Assembly: GCA_023151115.1 (NCBI GenBank)
Contig: JAKLJP010000039.1
Coordinates: 3,016-67,015 of the forward strand
Reading direction: 5' to 3'
From: Anaerolineae bacterium
GTDB lineage: Bacteria; Chloroflexota; Anaerolineae; 4572-78; J111
DNA: 64,000 nt
Of this stretch, positions 8,662 to 18,568 are shown piece after piece. The translations under genes and the position numbers were made by a program. How positions within the stretch are numbered: the first letter of the stretch is position 1; the number at the start of each line of letters is the position of its first letter. Below the pieces are notes generated by a model. It ran no database searches. It worked only from the letters and a program-made list of their open reading frames with translations, and had not been told where the DNA came from.

Positions 8662-9372
8662 CTATTCTTGACAGCAGAGATGGCCGGTATAACGGCTGCA
8701 GAGGGGAACAATGGATGGAAGCTGTAACCCCAATTCGCGCCAGGCGGCGGCTAGTTCACCCAGGGGCAGGCCCATGATGCTGGCAAAGCAGCCCTGCCAA
8801 CGGGCCACGGGCGCAAAACTTTTATTTTGAATACCGTAAGCGCCGGCTTTATCGAGGGGGTCGCCACTGGCAACATAAACGGCAATTTCGGCGTCGGTGT
8901 AGGGACGCATCCAGACGGTGCTTTGGTGCAGGCGAGTGACAAAGGTAAGCTCTGCCCCGGCCAGCCGGGCGACGGTCAGACCGCTGTAAACGTGATGAGC
9001 TTGCCGGCGCAGCGCTTTGAGTATCTCTGTTGCGGCGATAGGGTGGCCGGGTTTGCCCAAAATTTGCGTCCCTAAAGCCACTTCGGTATCGGCGGCAATG
9101 ATAAAGATGGGGTTATTTGGGGTGGAATTGGCAAGCAAAGAAGGGGCCGAGTGCCTCAAATGTGCAATCACAGCTTCAGCCTTGAGCCGGCTCAACCGTT
9201 GAACCAGCGCGTTGGGGAGTTCGCCCAGTAAGGGTGTTTCGTCAACGGCGAAAGGAGCATCCGGGGTGATGACTTGAAAAGGTAAGCCTAAAACAGCCAG
9301 TAGTTCCCGCCGCCGGGGTGAACTGGAAGCCAGGATAAGCTGCGGCTTCATAGAGGCGATAGGAGTATTCAC
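8662..9372 (-). CDS. maf: Maf/Ham1-like nucleoside triphosphate pyrophosphatase (Maf family)
   Basis: The N-terminus has the Maf signature LILASSSPRRRELL, which binds the nucleotide phosphates. It is followed by the conserved DE (VDETPL), IIAADTEVALG (catalytic Asp), LGKP and the later KAGAYGIQ motif. Maf proteins hydrolyse non-canonical or standard NTPs to NMP plus pyrophosphate in the cytoplasm and are linked to house-cleaning and septum control. Length (about 230 residues) is slightly above the family norm because of a non-conserved tail. The start may be GTG 9372 or ATG 9351, which directly precedes KPQLILASSSPRR; the sequence does not decide. It begins 10 bases after the stop of the upstream kinase gene and may share its transcript. 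Confidence 0.85.
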   Translation of the reverse strand: MNTPIASMKPQLILASSSPRRRELLAVLGLPFQVITPDAPFAVDETPLLGELPNALVQRLSRLKAEAVIAHLRHSAPSLLANSTPNNPIFIIAADTEVALGTQILGKPGHPIAATEILKALRRQAHHVYSGLTVARLAGAELTFVTRLHQSTVWMRPYTDAEIAVYVASGDPLDKAGAYGIQNKSFAPVARWQGCFASIMGLPLGELAAAWRELGLQLPSIVPLCSRYTGHLCCQE

Positions 9373-9382
9373 CCTGTTTGCT

Positions 9383-10693
9383 CTATCGCCCTGATTTTAA
9401 AGGTAATAAAACGTAGAATTTGCTGCCCGGGTAAGCAACCGGATCCCGGCCCTCGCTCTCAACCCAAACTCGCCCGCCGTGGGCTTCGATGATGCCGCGT
9501 GTAATCGGCAGCCCCAAGCCGATGCCACCGCCGCCAAAAGCTGTTTTGTTAGAGCTATGATAAGTGGTGTCGCCGGCAGTATAAAAGTGCTGAAAAATCT
9601 CTTTTTGTTCCAGGGGGTCAATGCCGATGCCCGTATCTTTGACCAGGATGATAAGGTTATCTTCTCCCGGATAAGAGGTGGAAACCGGCGACTCATCGGC
9701 GGAGGGCTGCGTACTGCTGAGCCAGCCCTTGACCTCAATAGAGCCGCCGTCGGGGGTGTACTTGATAGCGTTACTAAGAATATTCCAAAAAGCCTGGCGC
9801 AGCCGGTTCTTGTCGCCGATAAAAGTGGGTAAAGCATCCAGCCGTTCCAGCGAGATATTAAGCTGGCGGTTATTTTTGGCCGGATTCAGTTCTTGCAAGG
9901 CAGCGTTGATAATTTCGGCCAGATTAACCGGCTCTTGCAACAGGCGCATTTCGTTGGCTTCAATCAGCGAAATATTCAGAATATCGTTGACCACCTCATT
10001 CAAGCGCTGCACCGAAAGATAAATCCGGCCGGCCAAATCGGCCACACCCCCTTCAATAAATTCGACCTGTTCTGTCTCGGTGGCGACCAGTTGCAGCAAG
10101 CGCGCATAGCCATACACCAGGGTGATGGGGGTTCTCAACTCGTGCGCGGCTACGGTAATAAAGTCTGATTTGATTTTATCTATTTTTTGCAGCCGGCTGT
10201 TGGCCTCTTCTAGCTCAAGAATTTTGCTTTCCAGGCGCTCGACCAATTTGTGGCTGTAATGGCCCAAATAGTGTTGGCGTTCATCATTGGTTATCGTATC
10301 CCGATGACCCTCCAGGTAGGAAATAATTTTGTGGGGAAAATTATCAATGTCAATCGGTTTGGTAATATAGCCGTCGCAGCCGGCCGCCAGAGCCAGCTCG
10401 CGTTCGCCTTTGGCCGAGCGGGCGGTCAGGGCAACGATCGGAACCCGTTCCAGCACGGGGATACTGCGCATGCGGGTTGTGGTTTCATGCCCATCGAGAC
10501 CGGGCATGTTAATATCCATGAGGATCAGGTTGGGCGGGTCATTGCGGGCAATGGTCAAGCCTTCCAGCCCGGTTTCGGCTTCAATAACTTCAAAATCATA
10601 ACTGGTCAGCAACCGATTTACCAGTAAGCGGTTGGTCGGGTCGTCGTCAATGTATAATATCTTGGGGGTGGTGAGACAGTTTGACTGGGGCAA
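9383..10693 (-). CDS. Receiver-histidine kinase hybrid
   Basis: 436 residues. A receiver domain occupies residues about 10-130 (acidic DDD at 16-18, phospho-acceptor Asp60 in LILMDINMPG, LTAR, and Lys112 in TKP). A coiled-coil linker leads to a HisKA dimerisation domain with His184 in AAHELRTP. The HATPase domain shows the N box (FWNILSNAIKYTPDGG), the G1 box (DTGIGID) and the G2 box (GGIGLGLPI). Start: TTG 10693, with GGAGAAG upstream at good spacing. An N-terminal receiver with a C-terminal kinase is typical of phosphorelay intermediates that respond to other kinases rather than to a ligand. It is the last signalling gene of the 26-kb cluster, just upstream of maf. Confidence 0.9.
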   Translation of the reverse strand: MPQSNCLTTPKILYIDDDPTNRLLVNRLLTSYDFEVIEAETGLEGLTIARNDPPNLILMDINMPGLDGHETTTRMRSIPVLERVPIVALTARSAKGERELALAAGCDGYITKPIDIDNFPHKIISYLEGHRDTITNDERQHYLGHYSHKLVERLESKILELEEANSRLQKIDKIKSDFITVAAHELRTPITLVYGYARLLQLVATETEQVEFIEGGVADLAGRIYLSVQRLNEVVNDILNISLIEANEMRLLQEPVNLAEIINAALQELNPAKNNRQLNISLERLDALPTFIGDKNRLRQAFWNILSNAIKYTPDGGSIEVKGWLSSTQPSADESPVSTSYPGEDNLIILVKDTGIGIDPLEQKEIFQHFYTAGDTTYHSSNKTAFGGGGIGLGLPITRGIIEAHGGRVWVESEGRDPVAYPGSKFYVLLPLKSGR

Positions 10694-10751
10694 GGCATCT
10701 TCTCCGGTTTTATGACAGAATGACTATGAAATAGGGTGAGCTGGGTAAAGA

Positions 10752-12455
10752 TTATTTCAAAACGTCGCGAATGCTTTCAAATAGTTCTTCTTCCATAAAT
10801 TCTCCCTTTTGCAAGAGAGATTCGACTCGTCCAGAGAGGCGTTTGTAATCTTTACTGGTCAAATCTTTAGCGGTAATCACAATCACCGGAATATCGCGCA
10901 GTTCAACATCGGCTTTCATCATGTCGAGAATAGTGAAGCCATCTATGCCGGGCATCATCAGGTCTAACAATACCAGGTCAGGTTTTTCGGCCCGGATTAA
11001 TTTAATCCCGCTGTTGCCATCGTCCGCTTCAAAAATATTATATTTGCGGGTGTACTGTAAAATGCGCCGTAATAATATCCGGGCATCGGGTTCGTCTTCG
11101 ATGATGGCAATGCTTTGCACCCGGTCGTCGAGCCGGCGTAAGGCTGTGAGCAGCCCTTCCTGGGGTAAGCTTTCGGTGGAATGACGCGGACGGTGTTCGG
11201 TTTTGTTATCCTCCTCAACCACTTCTTTCTCCAGATTTTGAACCCGGATATGGCTTTTAACGATTTCATTTTCCAGAATCTGTTTTTCCACAGGAAAGGT
11301 ATGCCCGGAGGCGTTGACCACAACCGTCTCATTAGGGCTGATGAGCTGCTCCTGAACCATTTTGATTAACCCGGCACAGGCTACGGCCGCCGCCGGTTCC
11401 ATGGAAAGACCTTCCATTTGAGCCATCACCCGCATGGCTCTGAAGGAAGATTGGTCATCTACTTTGACAAAGGCGCCGCCGTAGGTCAGGACCAAATTGC
11501 GCAAAAAAGGGTAAGCGGGGCCGGGGTTGCCGGTAGCCAAAACATTGATAATACTGGATGGGTTTTCCACAATCTCGCACGTTTCCAGGCCCTTTTGGAA
11601 ACTGTTGACCATGGGCGCGCAGCCTTCGGTTTGAATAATGGCAAGTTTGGGCATTTTTTTGATGAGGCCCATTTTGAACAACTCATAAAACCCCTGCCAC
11701 ACCCCAATAGGCCCCATCCCCCCGCTGACGGCTTGAATATACCAGTCTGGGGCGGTCCAGCCTACTCCTCTGAGCCGGCCCAACTGCTCGGCAATTTCAA
11801 AGGCAAGCGTTTTCATGGCTTCGCGTGAGGAAATCCCTTTGACGCCTTTATCCAGAAAGAGGTTACGATACTTGGCAAACTGGGCCGCTACCTGTTTGGT
11901 CCGGTCATAATTGCTGGATACTTTAATCACCTCCGTACCGTAGAGGGTTACTTCGCGCATCTTTTCGTGAGGTACATTGCTGTCTAAAAAGGCCCATAAT
12001 TTAATGCCGGAGCGGGCGCAGTAAGCGGAGTAAGAGATGGCCACATTGCCGGTGGAAGCAACCACCAATTCTTTGATGTCGGCTTCTTTCAGCACCGAAA
12101 TAGCCAGGGAAGCCTGTCTATCCTTAAACGAGGCGGTTGGGCCTTGTCTTTCATCTTTAATGAAAATATTGCGGCGGCCCAACATCGCCCCCAGGTTTTC
12201 GGCGCGCAGCAGCGGGGTCCAACCTTCACCCATTGAAACAATGTGCTTTCGATCCAGCATCGGCAGTAATTCCCAGTACCGCCACATCGTTCGATCACGC
12301 TGCGGCAGTTCGTGTCGCCAGATGTAGGCTGTTTCGTTGAGATTATAGACAAGTTCTAACCATTCTCCGCCACACTCCGGGCAACTGCTGACCAACTTAA
12401 TATACTCATCCGTATAGCCGCAAGAATTGCATTTATAAGCAAAAGATTTGGTCAC
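10752..12455 (-). CDS. Threonine synthase-like PLP enzyme fused to a receiver domain
   Basis: 567 residues in one uninterrupted frame. Residues 1-30 form a zinc ribbon (Cys9, Cys12, Cys25, Cys28). Residues about 45-410 are a fold-type II PLP enzyme of the threonine synthase group. The PLP-binding Lys111 lies in ASFKDRQA, STGN at 134-137 forms the substrate loop, and SGGMG at 244-248 the phosphate cradle. Threonine synthase converts O-phosphohomoserine to threonine in the cytoplasm. After a charged coiled-coil linker (about 410-447), residues 448-567 form a response-regulator receiver: acidic E453/D454, phospho-acceptor Asp498 in LVLLDLMMPG, Thr528 in ITAKD and Lys550 in LLQKG. Start: GTG 12455, 13 bases after the stop of the giant hybrid kinase, so the two are co-transcribed. 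The fusion is unusual; whether phosphorylation alters catalysis is unknown. Confidence 0.88.
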   Translation of the reverse strand: MTKSFAYKCNSCGYTDEYIKLVSSCPECGGEWLELVYNLNETAYIWRHELPQRDRTMWRYWELLPMLDRKHIVSMGEGWTPLLRAENLGAMLGRRNIFIKDERQGPTASFKDRQASLAISVLKEADIKELVVASTGNVAISYSAYCARSGIKLWAFLDSNVPHEKMREVTLYGTEVIKVSSNYDRTKQVAAQFAKYRNLFLDKGVKGISSREAMKTLAFEIAEQLGRLRGVGWTAPDWYIQAVSGGMGPIGVWQGFYELFKMGLIKKMPKLAIIQTEGCAPMVNSFQKGLETCEIVENPSSIINVLATGNPGPAYPFLRNLVLTYGGAFVKVDDQSSFRAMRVMAQMEGLSMEPAAAVACAGLIKMVQEQLISPNETVVVNASGHTFPVEKQILENEIVKSHIRVQNLEKEVVEEDNKTEHRPRHSTESLPQEGLLTALRRLDDRVQSIAIIEDEPDARILLRRILQYTRKYNIFEADDGNSGIKLIRAEKPDLVLLDLMMPGIDGFTILDMMKADVELRDIPVIVITAKDLTSKDYKRLSGRVESLLQKGEFMEEELFESIRDVLK

Positions 12456-12468
12456 AGACTTACTCGCC

Positions 12469-15400
12469 TTACTTCCTGGATGAATTTTTGAGGCTCTCTT
12501 CCGGTTGAATCCGTTTAAGCGCTTGACTTACATCTTCGAGTAATTCGTTCTCGGTGAAAATGCCCTTGCGTAGAAGCACTTCTACTTGTCCGGTTAAAGC
12601 CAGATGTTCTGCCGGGGTTAATTCCTTGGCGCTGGCAATGATAATGGGAATGCTGCGGGTTTTTTCATTATTTTTTAGAGCCTCAACGACCATAAAACCA
12701 TCCATTTTGGGCATGGTTAAATCCAGAATAATTAAATCAGGTTCAATTTTTTGAACTAACTCCAGACTTTCCTGGCCGTCGTTAGCTTCAAAAATCTTGT
12801 AATTAGGCTGCGCTTCAAGAATACGGCGAATCAACAGGATGTCGTCGGCCTGGTCGTCAACTACCAAAACTTTGACCTGCTCTTTGTGCTGGTTATCCAG
12901 GTGTTTTAGGGCTTTGACCAGTTCATTTTCAACAATGGGCTTAATCAGATAATCCGCTGCACCCAATGAAAAGCCTCGATTTTTATCGCTGATGATGCTG
13001 CAAACAATGACCGGAATATCTTTTGTGGCCGGGTCGTCTTTGAGGGTGCGTAGTACCCCCCACCCGTCCTTTTCCGGCATCAAAACATCGAGTAGAATGG
13101 CCGCCGGGGCCAGCTCTTTGACTTGGGGCAGCACATCGTAGCTGTGATTAATGCCAATGACTCGATAATCTTGCTGTTCCAAAAAACGCTCATAGAGGGT
13201 GATAACGCCGGGATCATCGTCAATCGCCACAATTACCTTGCCCTGACCTTCTTTCGGCACATCAAGGGCAAAATTAGCCGGCCATTCTTTTTCAGGTTCA
13301 ACCTGTTGCTGGATGGGAATGGTAAAATTGAAGGTGGAACCATACCCTAACCGGCTTTCAACCCAAATTTGGCCTCTGTGCATTTCTACAAAGTGGCGGC
13401 TAATGGGCAGACCCAAGCCGGTTCCTCCTACTTTACGAGTCGTGCTAGAGTCAACCTGGGTAAACTCCTCAAAAATGCTGGATAAATTCTCTTCGGGGAT
13501 GCCAATGCCGGTATCACTGACACTAATCAGCACCTTTTCCTGGTCGGCTTTGGCCCGGATGGTTATCGTGCCTTCGTCGGTGAACTTACAAGCATTGGAA
13601 ACCAGGTTAAGAATAATCTGCCGGATACGAGTGGGGTCGGCCCAAACAACCGGTAAGGTCGCCGGAATTTCCTGGTGCAGGGTTACGGGCTTGTCTTTAA
13701 CCAGCGCCAGTGCGGTGGACATAACTCCTTTGATAATCGGCTCCAACTCAACCTCTTCAAAATTAAGTTCCATTTTGCCGGCCTCAATTTTGGAGAGGTC
13801 AAGAATATTATTAATCAGGCCCAGCAAGTGCTGCCCGCTGTTGTGGATCGAGGTCAAGTCAGTTTTTTGCAGTTCGGTCAAGGGGCCGTCAATGCCTTTG
13901 AGAATGACTCGTGAAAACCCGATAATCGAATTGAGCGGGGTACGCAGTTCGTGGCTCATGTTAGCCAGGAATTGGGTCTTGAGCTTGTCAATTTCCTTGA
14001 GACGTTCGGCTGTTTCCTGTTGTTCTCTAAAGGCCCGAGCGTTCTGGATAGCAACGGCCAGTTGCGCGGCTAAAGTTTCGAGCACGGCAATATCTTCGGT
14101 GGTAAACGCATGGGGTGACGTACTCTGCACATCCAAGGCCCCAATCAAATTATCCCCAACCTGCAAGGGGATGGCCAATTCGGCCCGAGTTTCGGGCAAA
14201 AATTCATTGCGACGAAGGGGGTTGGCGTCGGCTGAATCAGTATCACGAACCACTATAGACCGGCGCTGGTGTGTGACCTGTCCAATTACACTTTGGCTCC
14301 CTATCGCCAGTTTATGGCCCAGCGCCAGTAACCTTTGCCCCACTTTGCCCGTACTCTTATAAAGCACAGCAAACTGTTTGGCCTCATCAATGAGGAAAAT
14401 CTGGACATGGTAAAAGCCAAAACGATCCCGAATCAATTCGACCGCCTGGCTTAACATAGTTTCCTGGTCCAAAATAGAAGTTGCGACTCGGCCGACATCG
14501 GAGCTGGTCTGCAATTGAACCGCCCGTCGCTTTGTTTCTTGAAGTAGGCGGCGGTTTTGCAGCATAATCGAAAGTTGGTCGGCCATAGCCAAAGCCAGGT
14601 TTATCTCTCTTTCGGTAAAGATATGTTTTTTACCAACAGCGTCGGCTCCGATAGCGCCAATAACATGGTCGTTGATAATAATGGGCACCAACAGCAATGA
14701 AGCAACCCCCAAGTTTTTGTTTATCTCTCGTACCGTTTCCAGGAGTGGATCATTGGCCGCATCCTCGATTACTACAGGTTGTTTGGTTGTAATCAGTTTT
14801 TCGTAAGAAAGATTACCTTCAATGGGGAAACGCAAACCGGGTTCAGCCGGTTCGCCATTAATAAAAAGTGCATGAAGTTTACCAAATTTTCGGTCTTCTT
14901 CAAAGAAGAGCACCCCTCCTTGTCCCAATCCAAGCGTAGAAAGCATCTCGCTTAGGACGGTGTACAACATTTCTTGTTCATCTTCTGTTGCTACCAGGGT
15001 ACGGCCCACTTCGTACAGCGCTTCGGCTTCTTTACGGGCGGCCTGGGTTTGTTCAAACTGGCGCACACTTTCAATCGCTTGCGCCGCCTGGTTGGCCACG
15101 GCCTCAACAATAACGAGATCATCTTCGTCCAGTTGATCCTGGGCCGGTATTTCAAAGTCAACTGCGCCAATCACTACCTGTCCGTGCAGGGTTAAGGGAG
15201 CAATCAGTAGCGAAGAGTCCTCTGGGTTAGAAGTTACAGCCGGAGGGACATTTTCTTTGCCATTTGAACGAGGGATATTGAAGTCAGAGTTATCTCCCTG
15301 AGCGGGAATAAACATGGGGTGTTTCACTTCAATCGCTCGCTCTATTTTAGCCAAAGGCCATGAGGTTTCATCAGAAATGGCAAAGCCTTCTTTAGTCAGG

Positions 15401-18400
15401 CGATAGCTGGTAGCTGCCTGCTGATTTTTAAGATAAGCACTCCATTGTTCATTTAAGTAAAATTGATGAAGTTTTTGTATATCTTCCAGGGCTTGGCGAG
15501 AAGCGCTGAAGGAGCGAGCTGCTTCAATGGCGTTAGCCAACTGGTCGGCCAGGGACTGCAAAATAGTAATATCACTCTGGCTAAAGGCAGCTTGTTTAAC
15601 ACTGTGTACATCGAGCGCGCCAATCACCTGACCGCGCGCAATCAGCGGCAAGGCCATTTCTGAATGGGTATCGGGCAAGAGAGGATTATCGAAGCGAACC
15701 GCATCTTTGCCTGTATCTCGCATCATAATGGCCTTGCCGGTGCTGGTTACTTTACCGACAATGCTTTTATCCCCTACCCTGAATTTGTGTTTGCTGGCTA
15801 ACATTTGCCGGCCTACTTCGCCGGTTGAAGCCTTGACCACTGCATACTTCTGGTATTCATCAACCAGGAAGATGGAAACGTGATAAAAGTTAAAGCGTTC
15901 GCGGATTAATTCAACGGTCTGGGGTAATAAGGTGTCCAATTCTAGCGAGCCGGTGGCCGCTTGCGAAACTTCGGCGGCGGTTTGGAGCAAGGTGGCCCGA
16001 TACTGGGTTTCTTCAAACAGCCGCCGGTTTTCCAAAGCGCCGGAGGTTTGGCGGGCAATATCCTCGTAGAGACGGGTTATTTCCGGGGAAAATGGAGTGA
16101 ATTTTTGGCTGCCCACCAGGATAAAGCCGCCCACCTCACGATTGAGCCAGATAGGTACGGCCACCAGGGTATTGATTTGCATGATCACCAAGAGCTGGCG
16201 CAGCAGCTCGGAAAAGCGGAGGTCTCGGGTGGCATCGCTTGAAATTACGGTCTGTCCGGTTTTGAGCAATGGCCCTAAGCCCAGAGCTGCGGTAGAGAAA
16301 CGAGCGCCAGGGGTGATAGGCGGCCACTGCTGCTGAGGATTGTCCCACAGGGCCACCAGCTCTAATTCAACCCCTCCCTCGATTTGGTCGTACATAAAAA
16401 TACCGGTCCCCCGGTCGGGGTTAGTATCGGCAATGGCTTGCAGGGTTAGGTTGTAAATGGTCTCGACAGTGTCGGCAACCAGCAAATCTTGGCTCAGATG
16501 TGATAGGATTTCTGAGTTGTAGAGACTTTGCTTGGTGGCCTCAAACAGGCGCAGGTTTTCTATGGCCACGATGGCCTGGTCGGTGAGGGTCTGGTAGATC
16601 CGAATTTCCTGTTTAGTATAGTGATGCGCTTTGCGGGTCGAAATGGAAAGTACACCTTTGTAATCTGTACCCAAAAACATAGGAGCGGAAAAAAGAGTGA
16701 CGGCCCCCAATTTATCCTGCATAAAACGACGAAAAGCATCATCCAGGCGTGGGTCTTGACCCTCAGCCTGACTCAAATCTTCAGAAATAAGCGGCTCAAA
16801 AGGAGGCTCGGTAAACGCATGCACCAGCGAAAACGTATCAGCGGAGACTTTGGAACCAACAGGTAGAAGCTGGTCAGAGTCTCGATCCCAACTGGCAACA
16901 ATAGTGACGGTATCAATGGAGTTAGACTCGACTCGATCCAGTAAAGAAATAGTGACCCGATCTACATCATAAACTCTGACGCTTTCAACAATAACGGCGA
17001 AAATGTCATCCAGGTCAGTGCTCTCGGCCAGGGAGCGGCTAATTTCATACAGTTTTTGGGTTTCCGAGAGGGCTATCTGAGTTTGCTGAAACAGTTGGGC
17101 ATTCTCAATGGCCACTGTAACCTGAGTAACAATAGCCTGCGCCAGTTGCAGCTCATTCTTGGTATAGTCACGATAATAATTATTATGCCTGATCCTTAAG
17201 AAACCGATCAATTTGCTGCGGACAATTAAAGGAAAGGTTGCAACGGTATCTCCACTCGACTCCGCCAGGTACTCAAGAATAAAGGTGGGCTGCTTTAGCA
17301 TTTGTTGCAGGGTAGTTGAATTCTCGACAGCTTCCAGAAGGGGTTCTTGATTGTCGGTTTGCCCTTTGAACACAATTTGCTCAGCATGCGTTCTGGTTTT
17401 GTTGATTAACCAAACACTGCTGCTATCGGCGTTGAAATAGCTTTTGATTTGAGCCGCTAATATTTCATAAATTTGCTGCAAATCAATGGTTTCGGAAAGT
17501 TGGCGACTGGCTTCAAACAGCAGGGCTAACTCTTTGGTCCGTTCTTGCGTTTGCTGCAATAAACGGGCATTTTCAATGGCTAAGGCTACCTGGGTGCTGA
17601 CTTCTTCTAGCAGGCTGACATCTTCAGGTGAAATTTCTTCTCCATAAACGCTGTCCTCAATGCCGATAACACCGATGGTTTCTCCATAGAGTTTGATAGG
17701 GGTCAGCAGTTCTCTAGTGACATTCTCCTGAGTTGTGCTAACCCCAATTTGTTCTTTAGCCAGGGCCACCTGAACTGAAGGAGGTAATTGCTTTACTTCT
17801 GAAATGGCAGTTCTATCGTATTCATAGCCCAAAAGTGCTTTTTTACCCGTTAGTTGTCCCCGCTGGCTTAAATCCTCTTGGCGTTGTAAGTTATAAAGAA
17901 TTTTTATCTCCTGGAGATCATCTTGTAATTGCTGAACGGTTTGAGAATTTTTAATAGCCGAGGCTAACAATGCGGCTAAACTGGTTAGAAAAGCCGTGTC
18001 AATTCTATCAAAACCGTCAGCAATTTTGCTCTGAACGCGTAGAACACCTATATATTCTGTGCCAGAGGGAAGCGGTAGGACCAACTCCGATTGGATAGCC
18101 GTCTGGATCTGGCCCGATTGAGCCAAATGGTAAAAAGAGTATGGTCCCTGGTTAATATCGGGCAAATATATAGTTTTGCCTTGCTGAATAGCGTGACTCA
18201 CAATGTTATTTTCATCAACGGAGAAGATATCAGGCGTCTGAGTAACAGGTTTACTCCCTGAGCCGTACTCCAAAAAGAGCCATAAATCTTTGCCAGAGGG
18301 CGCTAAACGATAGATCTGGGCAGCCTGATACCCTAATAGATCTACTAAATAATGTAGGGCCGTTTCCAGCACCAGTTCCAGTTTCTCTTTAGAGCTGATA

Positions 18401-18492
18401 TTACGGCTAATATCTTGTATTACTTCAAGTTGACGGGCATACTTGGGGGTAAACTCTGTAAATTTGGCTGCATCTGCCTGTAAATTGCTCAT
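12469..18492 (-). CDS. Giant nine-GAF hybrid histidine kinase with two receivers
   Basis: About 2007 residues, very long for a histidine kinase. Nine GAF-like modules occupy residues about 20-1490, joined by the usual signalling helices (AIENARLLQQT-type). One of them, about 200-320, is shortened. A HisKA domain follows with His1514 in NMSHELRTPLNS. The HATPase domain (about 1615-1730) has NLVSNACKFT, DTGIGIP and GGTGLGLPI. Receiver 1 is about 1756-1870 with Asp1802 (ILLDVLMPEKDG); receiver 2 is about 1878-1995 with Asp1924 (IILDLTMPKMDG). No membrane segments are visible, so it is cytoplasmic. Start: ATG 18492, preferred because AGGA precedes it; ATG 18504 is in frame but lacks a site. Ligands of the GAF domains cannot be predicted. 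The second receiver closely resembles the one fused to the threonine-synthase-like enzyme immediately downstream. Confidence 0.9.
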   Translation of the reverse strand: MSNLQADAAKFTEFTPKYARQLEVIQDISRNISSKEKLELVLETALHYLVDLLGYQAAQIYRLAPSGKDLWLFLEYGSGSKPVTQTPDIFSVDENNIVSHAIQQGKTIYLPDINQGPYSFYHLAQSGQIQTAIQSELVLPLPSGTEYIGVLRVQSKIADGFDRIDTAFLTSLAALLASAIKNSQTVQQLQDDLQEIKILYNLQRQEDLSQRGQLTGKKALLGYEYDRTAISEVKQLPPSVQVALAKEQIGVSTTQENVTRELLTPIKLYGETIGVIGIEDSVYGEEISPEDVSLLEEVSTQVALAIENARLLQQTQERTKELALLFEASRQLSETIDLQQIYEILAAQIKSYFNADSSSVWLINKTRTHAEQIVFKGQTDNQEPLLEAVENSTTLQQMLKQPTFILEYLAESSGDTVATFPLIVRSKLIGFLRIRHNNYYRDYTKNELQLAQAIVTQVTVAIENAQLFQQTQIALSETQKLYEISRSLAESTDLDDIFAVIVESVRVYDVDRVTISLLDRVESNSIDTVTIVASWDRDSDQLLPVGSKVSADTFSLVHAFTEPPFEPLISEDLSQAEGQDPRLDDAFRRFMQDKLGAVTLFSAPMFLGTDYKGVLSISTRKAHHYTKQEIRIYQTLTDQAIVAIENLRLFEATKQSLYNSEILSHLSQDLLVADTVETIYNLTLQAIADTNPDRGTGIFMYDQIEGGVELELVALWDNPQQQWPPITPGARFSTAALGLGPLLKTGQTVISSDATRDLRFSELLRQLLVIMQINTLVAVPIWLNREVGGFILVGSQKFTPFSPEITRLYEDIARQTSGALENRRLFEETQYRATLLQTAAEVSQAATGSLELDTLLPQTVELIRERFNFYHVSIFLVDEYQKYAVVKASTGEVGRQMLASKHKFRVGDKSIVGKVTSTGKAIMMRDTGKDAVRFDNPLLPDTHSEMALPLIARGQVIGALDVHSVKQAAFSQSDITILQSLADQLANAIEAARSFSASRQALEDIQKLHQFYLNEQWSAYLKNQQAATSYRLTKEGFAISDETSWPLAKIERAIEVKHPMFIPAQGDNSDFNIPRSNGKENVPPAVTSNPEDSSLLIAPLTLHGQVVIGAVDFEIPAQDQLDEDDLVIVEAVANQAAQAIESVRQFEQTQAARKEAEALYEVGRTLVATEDEQEMLYTVLSEMLSTLGLGQGGVLFFEEDRKFGKLHALFINGEPAEPGLRFPIEGNLSYEKLITTKQPVVIEDAANDPLLETVREINKNLGVASLLLVPIIINDHVIGAIGADAVGKKHIFTEREINLALAMADQLSIMLQNRRLLQETKRRAVQLQTSSDVGRVATSILDQETMLSQAVELIRDRFGFYHVQIFLIDEAKQFAVLYKSTGKVGQRLLALGHKLAIGSQSVIGQVTHQRRSIVVRDTDSADANPLRRNEFLPETRAELAIPLQVGDNLIGALDVQSTSPHAFTTEDIAVLETLAAQLAVAIQNARAFREQQETAERLKEIDKLKTQFLANMSHELRTPLNSIIGFSRVILKGIDGPLTELQKTDLTSIHNSGQHLLGLINNILDLSKIEAGKMELNFEEVELEPIIKGVMSTALALVKDKPVTLHQEIPATLPVVWADPTRIRQIILNLVSNACKFTDEGTITIRAKADQEKVLISVSDTGIGIPEENLSSIFEEFTQVDSSTTRKVGGTGLGLPISRHFVEMHRGQIWVESRLGYGSTFNFTIPIQQQVEPEKEWPANFALDVPKEGQGKVIVAIDDDPGVITLYERFLEQQDYRVIGINHSYDVLPQVKELAPAAILLDVLMPEKDGWGVLRTLKDDPATKDIPVIVCSIISDKNRGFSLGAADYLIKPIVENELVKALKHLDNQHKEQVKVLVVDDQADDILLIRRILEAQPNYKIFEANDGQESLELVQKIEPDLIILDLTMPKMDGFMVVEALKNNEKTRSIPIIIASAKELTPAEHLALTGQVEVLLRKGIFTENELLEDVSQALKRIQPEESLKNSSRK

Positions 18493-18568
18493 ATCAGTCC
18501 TCATTTTTGCAGGTCAAGCATCTAGGCAAAAACATCTCTCAAAAGATGCCGTTGAGTGCTTCGCTTCG

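Noticed and set aside
13313..14362. A 349-codon plus-strand open frame opposite the giant hybrid kinase
   Set aside because: It is antisense to a well-supported HATPase/GAF coding region, has no recognisable domain or ribosome-binding site, and is expected by chance opposite a long gene with this codon use.
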